From contig BSBN01000860.1 in assembly GCA_027924645.1 (NCBI GenBank), positions 6,262,001-6,326,000 on the forward strand: a stretch of DNA of 64,000 bases. The letters run 5' to 3'. The position numbers and the translations under genes were made by a program. This DNA is from Cunninghamia lanceolata. Lineage: Eukaryota > Streptophyta > Pinopsida > Cupressales > Cupressaceae. The notes under the pieces were generated by a model, which was not told the DNA's origin, ran no database searches, and saw nothing but the letters and a program-made list of their open reading frames with translations. Positions 45,730 to 58,599 of this stretch are shown in pieces. Numbering within the stretch: the stretch's first letter is position 1; each line of letters begins with the position of its first letter.

Positions 45730-46011
45730 GGTTGGTCAGGACTATAGTACATGGGATGAATACTTTGAGAAAATTGTTGTTTGTGGATGTTCTGTATGTC
45801 GTGGAAAGAAATAATTCAAATGAGCGATTGTACAAATACATTACATATATGATGAGCTTTTAGTTAGTAGTATGCCTCCTACAATCGATTCAAATTCAAT
45901 AGGAATTGTGGTAAGGAATTTTCCAATTTGATATAAATAACATGTATACTTCGTTTAAAATTATTTTATATTATTTAAATAACTAATTTTTTTCTTAATG
46001 GATACTTGCAG

Positions 46012-46937
46012 GATAAAGTTCTTAGTTTAAAGTTTCCTAGACCCTCGACTTCTAGTCTAGAGGGCAATGATCATTCATTAGATGATACATCTAACAAAAA
46101 TATGTGCCAATATACCAGCTCTGAAGACGAGGAATTGATGAAAACAAGTAACAGAACAAGAACCAGTTTAAAGATGCATAATTTGCTTAAATACAAGGGG
46201 AAGGTGGACTACATACCCTATGAGAATGAATGTGATGGAGATGATGACTTGCCCCTAAGTTTGAGATCAATTTACAAAGAGACATTTGATCATCGACTAT
46301 ATTGCGCTGGCCTATTGATCAACAACTACCTAGAGTGTATGAGGTGTTTCAATTTTGGGGACACAGCGACATGATACGACCCTCCAATATTCATGGAGTG
46401 AATCTAAGCCTTTTTGTCATCCAAAATGTACATGTGGGATCTAAACATAGAAACAATTCAGAACAAACCACTTGGAGATTAATACCATATTATGGTCCAT
46501 CATATTACAGTGGTGAATGGAGAAGGCTAGTAGAATATAAGCCTAGCATGTCAGCAAATGGTCTAAATTTGAATATGTATACACATCGTCTCCAATTGGA
46601 AAGTGGAAAAGAAATGAATAAAGGTCATCTTATGTATATAGATGGAGGTGCATACACACACAAAAATATTGCAGAATTTATAAATAGTAGTAAGGGAAGG
46701 GACTCTACTGTAAAACTAAACTGTCAATTTGTTGAGGTTATAAATGATAAAGATGGAGATATGGAAAAAGAGGTTGATAGATTGGTAATGGTTGAGGCTA
46801 TTATGGACCTTACCATTGGGGATGAGTTATTGATTGATTACCCCTTCTTAAAATGCACTCCTGCACAAAAGACAAGGGAAGAACAAGGTCTCCCTAAGGA
46901 TGTTCTTAAGGGCAGAAAACCAAAGAATAATAAATGA
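46012..46937 (+). pseudogene. SET-like domain protein carried inside the CACTA
   Basis: An acceptor ACTTGCAG precedes 46012. The first part (DKVLSLKFPRPSTS, then an acidic SSEDEELMK segment and KYKGKVDYIPYENE) changes frame near 46300 and continues WPIDQQLPRVYEVFQFWGHS. The C-terminal part contains LMYIDGGAYTHKNIAEFINS near 46630-46690 and VEAIMDLTIGDELLIDYPF near 46790-46850. These resemble the two end motifs of SET methyltransferase domains (N-x-A-x-F-I-N-H-S-C and G-E-E-L-x-x-D-Y). The canonical NHSC is NSSK here, so cofactor or zinc contacts may be altered. The stop is at 46935. It lies directly upstream of the TNP2 gene on the same strand. One frameshift makes the copy a pseudogene as written. 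SET assignment is by motif only. Confidence 0.5.
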
Positions 46938-47343
46938 GTGTGGACTGATGTTTTATAAACTATGTTGTCAAAAATGTGTTTTCTTTAAATTATTGTATAA
47001 AAAAGGTAGTCTATAAAATAATGTTCCATTATTCAATTGATGGATATATGTTCATACAATTTATATTTTTATTTTTTAAGCCATATTTGATTATATTTCT
47101 TTGAAATTGATACATTTTGAATTTAGTGCAATTGTTGCCAAATATTAAATAATGCTTATGTTTGTTGATAGGTACAAGATGTTGATGAAACACATACTAA
47201 TAGCTAAGATCCAACTAGGTTATTAAGGTTTCGACAAGATGATCCAAACCATCCTTTAAACCATACCAGGCAGAAAAGAGCAACATCAAAGAGAATACTG
47301 GCAACTAAGAAATTTGAACTGCTGATGAGATCCGCATACACTA

Positions 47344-50300
47344 ATGAGATCCACATACATTGATGACATGCCAGCTAGCCTTAATGATGATGATCATGAT
47401 AGTGAAAATGCATTACATGAAGAAGGATTGAATGAAATGCTTATAGGTTTCTTTGGGGATGGAAACAATGATGACAATAATGATCATATGGTTGACAGTA
47501 ACAATGATAGTAGGGGTAATTACCACCAACGTAATGTTGATGATAACAACCTGAAAGACTCCATCAAGCAAGCAGCTAAGACACCCGTGTTCAAATCAGG
47601 TGCAAGTAGAACTTCAAAACTAGCATGCACATTAATATTATTAGAAATCAAGTCACTATTTGGTTGGTGAGACAAAGAATTCACTACCCTACTAAAGTGA
47701 GATGAAATCCATTTCTTACTTTGCATTGTCAATTGGTGTACATAATTCGTAAACATTCATCAACTTCGTTTATATTTCTTTAAGGGGAATTTAAAACCAT
47801 ATATTGTATATAAACAATCCTAGTATAGATTGACATATGAAACATGTTCATCATAAGTCAAACATTCAATTGATTTAATCTCTTAAAATCTTACAAGGCA
47901 CTAAAAACTAAAATATTACCTGAAGAGAATTTGTTGCCATCAACTTGCAGAGAGGCACGTCTGTTGTTGGTTGAGTTGGGGATTGAATATAAGCAAATTC
48001 ATTCATGTAAAAATGATTACATTTTATATAGAGATGAATATGAAAACAAGGTAGAATTCCCTGTATGCAAAGAGGAGATATCATATAGATGTACAAGGTC
48101 CTACAGTTCCAAATAAGGTTTTACATCACATGCCAATTATACCTAGACTTCAATGAATGTTTCGTTGCAAGTCACTTGCATAATTGATGGACTGGCATGC
48201 AAAGAATAGGAGTAAAGATGGATTCATGTGAATTCTAGCCAACTCCAAAGAAATGAAACACATAGAGGAAAAATGGCCAAGAAAATTCAAAGATGAACCC
48301 TGTAGTATTAGGTTTGGTCTTGCAATTGATGGAGTGTGCCCATTCTCTTTCCTAAGCTCAAATTATAGTGTTTGGCCAGTCAGATTGATAGTGTACAATA
48401 TTCCCCCATGGATGAGTGTTAGAAAGGAGCATCTTATGTTGACTCTTATCGTTCCAGGAAAACATCAAGTTAAAAACATGGATGTTTATCTTGTGCCTTT
48501 TAATGATGAGATGCAACTGTTATGGAAAGGCATAAGAATGTATGACATATCACGTCCCCCATCAAATAGGTCCTTCATGTTGTATGGTGTGCTATGTTGG
48601 ACTATTCATGATTTCCCAGGACTTGGTGTTTATTCTAGTAAGATAAAAAATTTACGTATTTACACACTCATAATTTATTTCCATCCTAACTTTCATACTT
48701 AGTTTTATACTATTTTTTTGATATTATTAACATTACTTATTGAATTGCAGGGCTTCAAACAAAGGGGATATTTGCATGTCCAAGATGTGCAGAAAATTCC
48801 AAGGGCGATATTCTAAAGATCTACATAAATTTATTTACGCAAACAACAGGGTTTTTCTACCACTATATCATAAGTTTAGAAATCACCTGAAGAATCAATT
48901 TGATGGAAAAATTGAAAATAGAGGCCCTCCCATGATTATAGGTCTAGGTGATTGGCTTAAGAAGTATGAAGATGCTGAATTGAAAGCTTGGGAGGATTTT
49001 TTTGATCGAGGTGATTCAATTGAAGAACCGAAACAAGTTGTAGTTAATATGCTAGAAGGAATGAAAAGGAAATCCATATTTTATGAGCTGCCTTACTGGA
49101 AGGATCTATTAATATCTCACCTATTAGATCCTATGCACATCTTTAAAAATGTCCCAGATTCTATATTTTGACATATATTAGGAAAATAGAAGGACACCTT
49201 GTCTTCAAGGAGAGATATTGCTCTTTCACATACCAAAATTGATAGAAAACATTTGTGGCCAAACAGGGAAAATGAAACATATGCAGAAGCTCCATGGATT
49301 TAAAAAAAAAGAGCTAGACCAACTAAAAAATGTCATCCATTCAATAAAGACACCTACTGGCTATGGTTCGTCATTGGCTAAAGCTTTTACAGTTGATGGA
49401 CATATCACAAGATTTAAAACACATGATTTTCATAATTTTATGAAGGTATTATATATCATCATTTAACATTCACTGGTAACATTGATTTAGTACTAAATAT
49501 ATTTTGATATTTTGTTGTGTGAGGAAAAATTACTAATGACGTTTTCATAAATGTGTTTGATAGCATATCATGCCATTGGCAATTAGGGGGGTTTCCTGTC
49601 TTACATTTGACTTAAGGAATGCCATAAGTCGATTGTTGGCATTTACAAGGTATGTGGTTATATGAAATGTTCATGTGTGATAGACATAGAGATATTATAT
49701 TGCATTTTTATTTTTGACTAAAGGTTCATACTAATTTACTATTCTTATATTAGGTGGGTGACATCCAAGGAGATCCACGAATGTGAAGTGCCAAAATGGA
49801 AGAACCAAATTGTAGAAATTGTATGTGTATTTGAGAAGGAGCTCCCTACAAGTTTCATGGACCTAGAAGTCCATTTACTTATACACCTAGTTGATGACAT
49901 TAAATTGGTGGGTGTCATATCAATGAGGTGGATGTTTTTCTTTGAGAGGTATATGAAAACTCTAAAAAGATATGTGCGGCAAAGGGCACATCCAGAGGAT
50001 TGCATGGCTGAAGGGTATGTATTGAATGAAGCATTTTTCTTCCTGTGTGAATTCCTTGGTAAGGATTTTGAAGATGGGTCACACTTCTGGGATGAAGAAC
50101 GAGCATCAGATATTATTGATGGAGAAAAACCACAATCTATTGGTGTTCAAGTAGAAATTAGTAAGTAAATTCATGATCAGTGTGGTTGTTTTTCTTGCAA
50201 TCATTAATTTACTCTGTAATTTATTTGTCAAATTAACAGCATGACATTTAGAGTTTGAAATAAATATGTTGACATGTAATAGGTGTAGACGAAAGTGCTA

Positions 50301-51628
50301 TACTCAACAAGTTCATTCTATACCACATGGACTTTATGAACAAATGGATCAATATGTATGATAAAAAGAGAGAAGAAGTGTTAGAAGAAAGGAGACAATT
50401 TAAGATATTGAACCCAAGGAATACTCCACCTCCCACTAATCTGCTTGGGGAATGGGGCAAATATTGCACATTAGAATGGGTTAGTGAACAAATTTAAAAT
50501 CAAATAGAAGATGCAGGTATAGATTCAAAAATAACAGAAGACGAAATCAACATGTCTAGAGGATGTGAAAGAAAGGTACAGTTGGAATTTTACAAAATGT
50601 TGTTTCCTTATAGTTTTGACACTATTAACTATTTCAATATTTGTCATTATATTTGTTTTCACTGAAATAAATGGTCTTTCACAGGTGATGAAATATCCAG
50701 CAATGTGGTCATATGGTCGACATTATCGTGTAGAAAGTGTAGATGTAAAGAGACGATCTTTTGATTGTGGCATCATGGTTGACTTCAAGCAATCCAGTCG
50801 ATCAAGCTCAAAAGATAAGAATATAATTGAAGAGAATCTACAATATGTTGGGAAAATATAAGAAATTATTGAGTTGGATTACCTCTCTTTTAAATGTTAT
50901 GTTTTTAAGTGTAGATGGTATGAAGCATTTGAGAGGACATGAAGACATGATACCCATAGTGGATTATTTTCTATAGATTCCTCATGTTTGCTACTGGAGG
51001 ATAAGGAGCCTTATGTTCTACCAATTTATTATGACTAGGTATTTCTTTAACTCAAACAAGAAGCGGTAGTGATCATTAATCTATTAATTCATAGTTTATT
51101 GCGAATATATACATGTGTTTATTAATCAATAAAATTGGTAAACCATACATCTAATATATGTATGTCATTCATGTGCAGGCATTTTTCTATGAAGATATTT
51201 TGGACCCGAAATGGATATTTGTCATACATTATGATCCAAGATTAAGGCATGTATTTGACGATGCATTAGTGGATACTAAGAAAAATAATGATGGCCAACA
51301 AAATGAGAGAGAGGGATTAGAGAACATCAAAGAAATTGACATCCATGATGATGTTGAAGATGGTTATGTTCAAGCATAAAAAGATAACAATCTAGAGTTA
51401 GATGATGTTATGGAAGACATCAATATGGATGGTATAGAAAATGATGATCCAAATACATCTAGTAACAATACAGATGGTCTATAGTCAAATTTCAATGATG
51501 ATGAAGATGATGCAGGTCAAGATGAGGATGATGATAATATTAAATACTTGAAAGAACATATGAACATTGACAATAATACACTTGATGACATTGTAGCAGA
51601 CAATAATATTAATGACCAAGACTTCTAA
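47344..51628 (+). pseudogene. TNP2-type CACTA transposase, multi-exon, decayed
   Basis: This family's transposase cuts and moves CACTA elements in the nucleus. Blocks in family order: N-terminal acidic region, then AAKTPVFKSG and KSLFGW*DKEFTTLLK (to about 47695); LLPSTCREARLLLVELGIEY and ILYRDEYENKVEFPVC (47930-48070); VPNKVLHHMPIIPRLQ and MDWHAKNRSKDG (48100-48230); the transposase core RFGLAIDGVCPF, NIPPWMSVRKEHLMLTLIVP, LCWTIHDFPGLG (48300-48640); after an intron, GLQTKGIFACPRC, a frame change, and YWKDLLISHLLDPMHIFKNV (to 49160). The DUF4218-like part has SIKTPTGYG, RWMFFFERYMKTLKRYVR and RAHPEDCMAEGY (49290-50030). The DUF4216-like part has SYGRHYRVESVDVK and IIELDYLSFKCYVFKC (50690-50930), then FYEDILDPKWIFVIHY (51188) and an Asp-rich tail. 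Stops include TGA 48154, TAA 48181 and TAA 51377. Confidence 0.85.
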
Positions 51629-52572
51629 ATTTTTAGAATTATGTGCAATCCATGTTTAAAAAAAGATGATTCTTATGGCCTAAAATTTGTAATGAGTCAG
51701 TAATATTATTTGTGTTGATACAAATTGCCTATTGCAATATCCTTAAATTGTTCAATCTTTGGTATGAATTGTTGGCAGAAAAAATTAGGATTACTTGGAT
51801 GCTTCTTCCATTCATTTTGTATCAACATATGTTCATGAAGACACAAAAGTTAATAAAATATTAATGCAGGTAACTTAGAATTATTTAAATAAGCAACTTT
51901 GTTAACTTTATTATTTTTAAATAGTTTCCATTTTTATGTTAAACATAATTTTGAACATGTAACTGAAAACATCCACAGTAAATGCTTTACTGTATCAACA
52001 TATTCATTCACATAAGCATAGTATTGAGGCTCAATAACTGATATTAATTCAAATATAAGAAGAAATAAGTATGGAAAACATAAGAAAAATACATAATGAT
52101 AACACAGTCATGGAGTTACACCAATGCTTTGTCATAGGTAGTCTTCTTAATAAATCCATGTTAATGATTCCCAAGGTGGTGTCAAAACTAAGAGAGGGAT
52201 GTAGAGTCCAAGTTTCCTATCTCCAATATTTTGCAATGCTACAAAGAATGAGAGACTTGATGTGGTTCTCAATTTGCACATATATGAGGCCACTAGAAGT
52301 GTTGTTAGTGTTTTAGTAATGTTGAAGTGTTGAGTTATTTTGGAATGCTATGCTTCCTAGATGAGTCTCTAGTGTGGTGTGGTGTCTAAAACATAGAGAT
52401 ACTTGAGCTTGTAGAGAAGCTTGTTAGACATGTAAAATTCACCAACCTATTTGCCTTGTAAGAGCTTGGTGTAGTTTTATGCAAAGTACAAGTCTGGTGG
52501 GTAGAGAGGTTCCCAGTCAAAGAAGTTGTGACCACATGAGTCCAACATTGTGGTGAGTGAATGAACTAGCTA
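51629..52572. other. Downstream of TNP2, no gene recognised
   Basis: A short plus-strand open stretch (52071-52316) encodes an unassigned peptide. The rest is AT-rich. From about 52320 the minus strand may continue the gypsy fragment at 52573-52857, but no motif is clear. Confidence 0.4.
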
Positions 52573-52857
52573 TCAGCTTAGGTAGTCAAATACCTTTTTG
52601 TCTTTTCCCTTCTCGTGATTGCAAATAACTAGATGGAATTGTTGTATACATGTCATCCATTTCATGTGGTGCACATTTTCTAATTTGTTCTGAGTTTGCA
52701 AGAATTGGAGTGGCTTGTGATCAAAGTGGATGATTGGACCTCCTTTCCCAAGATGTAGTGAGATCATTGCTTGATGGCTTGCATGATGGTATACAACTCC
52801 TTTACATGGGTGGAATAGCATTGAACCATGACATTTAAAAGTCATAGAGTGGTACAA
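52573..52857 (-). pseudogene. Ty3/gypsy RNase H fragment
   Basis: The minus-strand frame contains GGPIIHFDHKPLQFLQTQ followed by MKWMTCIQQFHLVICNHEKG and KVFDYLS. This matches the end of gypsy RNase H, where families read TDHKSL, RW, Q.(F) and KG..N..ADALSR. The catalytic Asp before HK is present (FDHK). No flanking LTRs, integrase or reverse transcriptase are recognisable, so it is a short relic inserted in or rearranged into the CACTA. Confidence 0.65.
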
Positions 52858-54189
52858 AAATCTCTAACTGCATATTGCCTCTCAGAGGATTCCAAACCTC
52901 TGACATTCCAACTAAAACATCTCAAACAATCTGTTAGGTGACAAAAATGCAGGTTGTTAACCCTAAGAGGTTACCAAGCTCTCTTGACATTTTTGGCTAA
53001 TGACACGGGGTAGATATGGCTAAACCCCCTTCACTTTAGGCTCTGCTAAACCTAGATCAGTGTACCTTAAAAGATATTGCAGATTTTTGTGTAACCTTCA
53101 CAGTGGAAAATAGGTGTGAAGTAGATGTAAGGGTTCGAATGTATTTCTAAGGTTAAGGTTTGCAAATATGAATAGGGTATGAAGATTAATAGTAAATTGG
53201 ACAAATGCTTTATCTATTGGGCAAAGAAATTAGGAGTCAATGGTGTAATGGATCTTTATATTGACTTAACTCAGATTGTTAGGCACTTATGTAAATCTGT
53301 ATCTTGTGCAGATGTGCAAGAATGTTGAGGTACAAGATTCTTCTTATAAATCCCAATGATATTTCCTCAAATTTCTATGACCTAGAAAAAGGATTTTAAT
53401 TCTAACAGGAAGGAAACCAACTAGAATAGATTATTCAAAGGATTTTAACCCTGGGCAGAGACCAATAAACAATGACTACTCAACCAGATTTAAATCAACT
53501 TCCTCAGAAACCAATCACACAGACCATATAGTAACATCAAATGCATACTAAAAAATTAATGATAGCCTTGATATATTAACTTAAACAACTTGACAAACCA
53601 CTTTGGAGACAATCATGCAACTCATAAATATTAACATCAACACAACAATTAAACATCAATTTTGGATCCACCAACTAACTTTGATTCTTTTTATTAATTT
53701 AACAATTCATACTGGTTTGAAAACATAGATAGATGGAAATGAATTCTTCAAATACTGCTTTTATATTAAATATATGTCTCTGAAATAGATTGGATGATCT
53801 CCTTCATAGTAGCCTTGGTATCCTATTTTATAGGATGCAAACAAGCTTCAGATCTGAAACATTGTACCTTTTCATAATAACATCTTTTGGTAACTAATGC
53901 ATAATTAACAAACATAAATGAAGATAAAAGCATATGCAGTGATCTAATTCTAGCTCCATTAATGTCCATAGAGTGACCCGTGACTCAAAGGCCTGGCAAG
54001 GTCATCCTCATTTCCATAATACAAATTGATGAACCTGCATTGCTTAACAAAATTGTATTGCTTTTGCTTCATCACAATGCTTTGGATACAAATAGATTTA
54101 TTTGACCAATATGGTCGATGTACCCTTGATCATCACATGGATCAGTCTCAAGTAAAGTGCTTATCATTGATTCCAGAGTAAATATCTTT
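52858..54189. other. Non-coding interval, relic sequence
   Basis: Nothing recognisable apart from possible decayed gypsy sequence at the left edge. No LTR pair is visible. Confidence 0.4.
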
Positions 54190-57100
54190 CCCAGACATGT
54201 ATAATTATTCTCTATCATCCTTTCCTCATTATTTACATTTTCAAGTAGTGGTAGCAGTAACTAACCCAGTTCATTCCTCCAAGTGTCCTTGTCTTTTAGG
54301 TTGCACTCATCATTGAAGAAGTTGGGAAATGCCAAATCAATACATTGATAAAAATCTTTCAAATCTACTATCAATATACCATTAAATTTCTCATGTTTTT
54401 TCATCAATTCATTATATCATTTGAGCACTTGTTCCTCAGTGCTAGCTTTAGCATTCAACCCTTCCTTTGTTTCCAACATTCTGAGGTGTAGTCTTTTATG
54501 CTCTTGGTATAATTGATGTGTTCTATTGTGCAAATCCCAAACCTTTTCGCTATTTTTCATCATGTGGCCAAACCTTCTTTGAATCAATTCAGAGGCCATA
54601 CTATATTTGACAGTTTTCAATTTAGTTTCTAGCTACTCACTTTTCTTTTGATTATTTTCTACATTATACTTCCAATAATTCACATCTGCCAAGGCCTCTA
54701 TTACCCTTTGATCACCTTCTAGGTATGGTGAGTAGCTGCTGGATGAAGGCAACTTATCTATGTGCAAATCAATCTTTTATCTCAGCATGGCATTTTCTTT
54801 CTTATATATATTATTATCTTTGATTAATTTCTCAATTTGTGCTTTAGTAAACCTTGTAACATTAACATTTAAATCAGCAGTGTCCATAAGATCTATATCC
54901 TCAATCCTTTGTATCAATAGGGTACCAAAAGCTTTATTAGGATCATCAATGATATGTGGTCTCTTATTTGGAGGATACAACGCCCATATAAGCAATGCTC
55001 TTTTATCAGGGTCATACCCTGATCCTCTTCTGATACCATCCATTGCCTCTATGCTGATTTTCAACTTCTTATCTTGATTTCTATTGAAAGAATCAAATAC
55101 AATGGTTGAAGCCATGTCCCATCCAGGAATCAAAATCACACTTGCTTCTTGTAACAAGGTCCTTCCCCTTTCTAGAGCATTGTCTCCAATTCATTGTCGA
55201 TCTCCTTCTAAAGCTTAGACAACACCTCATCTTGTATGTCAGGAGTGATATCTTTCATTCTCTTCCTAGCTTGTTTTCCCTTGTATTCATATAAGAAGGC
55301 TTTAAACTTAGGTGTTTTGATGAAATCATCATCTAATATGAATTTACTATTGGCTAGGTGTCTTATGTCTTCTGATATATCATTTGGTGCTTCTACAGTG
55401 ACAGCTTCTCTATCTTTAGGCGGTTCATATCCCTCAATGGTTGGGTCATAACTTTGCACCCCTTCTTCAAACTCTCCCTCTCCTTCTGCAATGTTTGTGT
55501 ATGCAGAGAAACTTATATCAAGTGTGGGTTGAGGTGACAAGTGACCTAGGGGTACTTCATACTCAGCCTGTGCATCTTTAAGCTATTTTCCTTTTTTGTT
55601 AAATACATGAAGGGGAACATTCTTGATCAATTCTGGTGTATGTGTAATCATAGTGTCTAGTATTTTGATAGGATCATCAATATCCTAGAAAACTCTGGTC
55701 TAGGAGGGGTTTCAGGCTACCCTCCAAGCCTCTGCTAACATGGTTTTATGGTACAAACTTCTTTTTCTACTATAGTTTCATCACAATTTCTGATTAAATC
55801 TTCATCAACAAATAGGACATGATCATATCCCTTTAACTTCTGCTTTGTTTTTACACTATTTATGAAGTGTTCCAGATCAAAATTTCTTCTTGCATTTCCA
55901 AAAGGTAATCTGAATTGTTCTAATTTACTATCAATTAATTGATAATCTTTGTCAAAAAGTACTTTGAAATCTTCAAAGCATAAAGTCCCAGGCATAAATG
56001 ACTGTTTATACTGATTCTTGAGATGCACCAAGTCTGAGGAAGCCAATTGCCTAACAATTTCTAAGTATGCAACTCGAACTGGGAATGTCTTTCGTAGCAG
56101 GAAGGGTGGCCCTTCATATCTGAATACTCTTATCATAGTGCAATCTCTGAAAACATACCAATCACCCCAATTATGACTAAACTTTCCCTCTTCATGTCTA
56201 TCTTTTGGTCTCAAAAACTTCTGTATTTCCAATGAAAAATTGTGGTTGCAAGGATGTCCAAACTGTTTGAATATTGGTTTCACAAAAAAATCTGCAAAGT
56301 ATAAATAATGGGATCTATCACATCTACTATTCCAAATAGCAGTCAACATTTGCACAGGTTTTATATCTCCATTGATGTCTAGGTCTCTTACCCTGAGATT
56401 TCTATCCCATAAGCCCATACATTGTCCTTCATATAATATCATATGCATAAATAAAGAATAATGTCTGAATTTACTTCCTCCATTCTTAATAGACATTAAA
56501 TATTTTTTTATATTATATGCCAGGTATTCAGCATAATCAAAATACTATGCATCATGACTCTGTATGTCCATAGCTAGGACCATGGGCGCAATTTCCATGA
56601 TCATGGAGGCCTCTATTCCCAATATCTGGCAGGTAGAGTAATATGTGTTTTTGAAATAATATTTAAACAATTAAGTTGAGTAGGGTGGATCTTCACCCTC
56701 TAAAAATACCCTAAGTTGGTTATTGTCCCTGCGAGGCCTGTGCAAGGGTAACTTCCATCTCTTATAATTGCTACTCATAGTGCGGTACTCAACCAACAAA
56801 TCCTTGATTTTGAATTTCTTGTCTAAACTTGTGTCTAACTGAAACACTGTAGCTATATAGTCTCTGGTAATGGGGAAGAAACCAGTCCCATCGTTGAATT
56901 CAATATAACAAGTCTTAGGGTTGTATTTTTCTACAAAAAACTTCATCAAATAGACATTTACAAACACATTTGGGACTACCAAGTTACCCAAGTTTAGCCA
57001 CCATGGATTTGAAATGGGTTTATGCCTATGCATTTTTCTATAATGGGAGATAAATAGATCATACCCTCTAGCTGGTGTCCATATATCTCCAATATCCCTA

Positions 57101-57212
57101 TATAAATCTTCAAATTTCTCAGCATGTGGGTTTAGTTGGGCATTTGTTCTAGATTTCTATCCTAACCCAGGACATTGGTCTAATTTATCCTAGTTTAGAT
57201 GCCTATCCCCAT
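54190..57212 (-). pseudogene. Family D long ORF (unknown function), minus copy, decayed
   Basis: This is the homologue of 26748-29960 in opposite orientation. Matching blocks include GDIWTPARGYDLFISHYRK, KRWKLPLHRPRRDNNQLR, HYLYFADFFVKP, CTMIRVFRYEGPPFLLRK, FDSFNRNQDKKLK, LYPPNKRPHI and the coiled coil to about 54420. Several frames are used and stops interrupt it, including one after LIDQ-type text near 57190. The block FFPITRDYIATVFQL (about 56870-56830) parallels the ITKEAIRAVTGL segment of element C ORF2. No retroviral enzyme motifs or paired LTRs were found. Function unknown. Confidence 0.6.
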
Positions 57213-58199
57213 TTTTTTGTCTTTAACTCTTTGGGTTCTGAATTGTTTCTTCCAAATTCTATCACTATGTCTAGATTTCAACTCTGTGATTTATAAATGT
57301 AGACTAATCTATACAAGCACGTTTGCAGTACTTACTTGACAAGTCGCTCTGGTCCTGAATTGCTTATTCATCCATGCCTTGCACTTGTTCTTTGCAACGC
57401 CCTCTGAATTCCCATTCAACAATCTTAACTCTGTGTAATCAATGGCATCTTGCTTGTGTTTCTCATATCATCGAAGGGAATTTAAATGTTTTTGAAAATA
57501 GAGCATTAGATCGCCACCTTTATGTCTTGTCACTTTATTTCGAGGTGATGTGTTTTGCAATCTCATTTATTGTTTAGGATTTCGGTATGACCCTAACTGG
57601 CATTACTTCAATAATATGAGTCTCAAACAAGAAATAACCCTTTTGATATTTTAATTTCTTTTCATCACCTTTTTGGAGAGACCCCAAAAACCGTCTCTTC
57701 AACACAGTAGAATTTCTTTGAAATACCCTTTACATTATCCTTTCATCAGTGAGACCCCTTCTATCAGTGAGACTCTAAACCATATCACTTTGATATCCCG
57801 AATCCCTTAAAGGTTATTGATATTTTCATTTGATCATCGTGACATGTTTTGGTGTCACGCCGAAGTACCTTATCTATTTGACTTTCAGGGTATCGATGAG
57901 ACTATTGAATGACTCTTGCTGATATTCCCTGTCTCTTAGATTTGCTCATTACTTCAGGTTTTCATGTGATTTTCCTTTTGTCTTCTTATGCCTTCAGGTC
58001 ATCGAAGAGACTATATTTTGAGTCTCCCTGATGGAGTATCATCTTTCTGATGTTAGCTATACTAATTTTTTCATCAAATATTTTATGGTTGAGGTATAGA
58101 ATTTAGGGCTAATAAGGGAATGGTGATATTTTTTAGGTTCAAGTAGAACGTCTTATTAGGGATTATGGTGGGAATGAAAAATTTTTAAAGTCTGAAATT
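57213..58199. other. Interval between family D minus copy and CACTA right end
   Basis: No gene is recognised. Short recurrent phrases such as CAGTGAGAC and CGATGAGAC/CGAAGAGAC around 57740-58020 suggest a decayed LTR or leader of the family D copy. Confidence 0.4.
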
Positions 58200-58468
58200 T
58201 TGATCCAACACAATCCATAGAGGCTTAGAGGTATGCCACTAAAGTTGATGCTAATTTAGACATTAAAGTCAGCGCTAAAGTCAGCTCTAATTTAGGCACA
58301 ATTTGGTGCCTAATTTAGCACCTACTTGTTTTGATTGGTGCAAAAAATACCAAAAAAAGTGCCATCCTGATAAATAGCACCAACTTTTTCAAAAAATTGG
58401 AGAAAAATGCATTAAAACAGTGGGTGGAAGCAAAAAATAAAGCAAAAAAAGGAGCTAATCATAGGGAT
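58200..58468 (+). repeat. CACTA right subterminal motif cluster
   Basis: GCCACTAAAG (58235), GCGCTAAAG (58272-58280), AATTTAGGCAC, TTGGTGCCTAA and TTTAGCACC (58314-58322) repeat the left-end motif in both orientations. Confidence 0.7.
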
Positions 58469-58479
58469 TTGTTGTAGTG
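58469..58479 (-). repeat. CACTA right terminal inverted repeat
   Basis: The inverse reads CACTACAACAA, matching the left end for the first eight bases. AGT follows at 58480-58482. Confidence 0.88.
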
Positions 58480-58599
58480 AGTCAGCAATATTATGCCGAC
58501 AAGTTGTCATATGAACAAGTCAAGAAGGAAAAAATTACAAAATCTCAATTATGTGCACAATTTATTGTTGTGTGGTTACACAACACGCCCCATTTTGAC
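58480..58599 (+). pseudogene. 3' part of the gene-like frame interrupted by the CACTA
   Basis: After the duplicated AGT the frame continues QQYYADKLSYEQVKKEKITK and on to about 58580 (CAQFIVVWLHNT) before a stop. It is in phase with YMERS at 13797-13811 when the transposon and one TSD are removed. The product is unknown. Confidence 0.5.

Larger units (their letters stand above)
13812..58479 (+). mobile_element. CACTA (En/Spm) DNA transposon, about 44.7 kb with nested insertions
   Basis: The left end reads CACTACAATAG and the right end is the inverse of CACTACAACAA, so at least eight terminal bases are perfect inverted repeats. The flanking trinucleotide AGT is duplicated (13809-13811 and 58480-58482), the 3-bp TSD size of the superfamily. 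Removing the element and one TSD restores a continuous reading frame in the flanking sequence, which confirms both ends. Both ends carry TTTAGTGCC/GGTGCTAAA-type motifs in both orientations, like TNPA-binding subterminal repeats. Inside are a TNP2-type transposase (47344-51628), an En/Spm-like second gene on the other strand (17500-18753), a SET-like cargo gene, telomere-like arrays, two family-D ORFs and two nested LTR elements (C and F). Confidence 0.88.
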
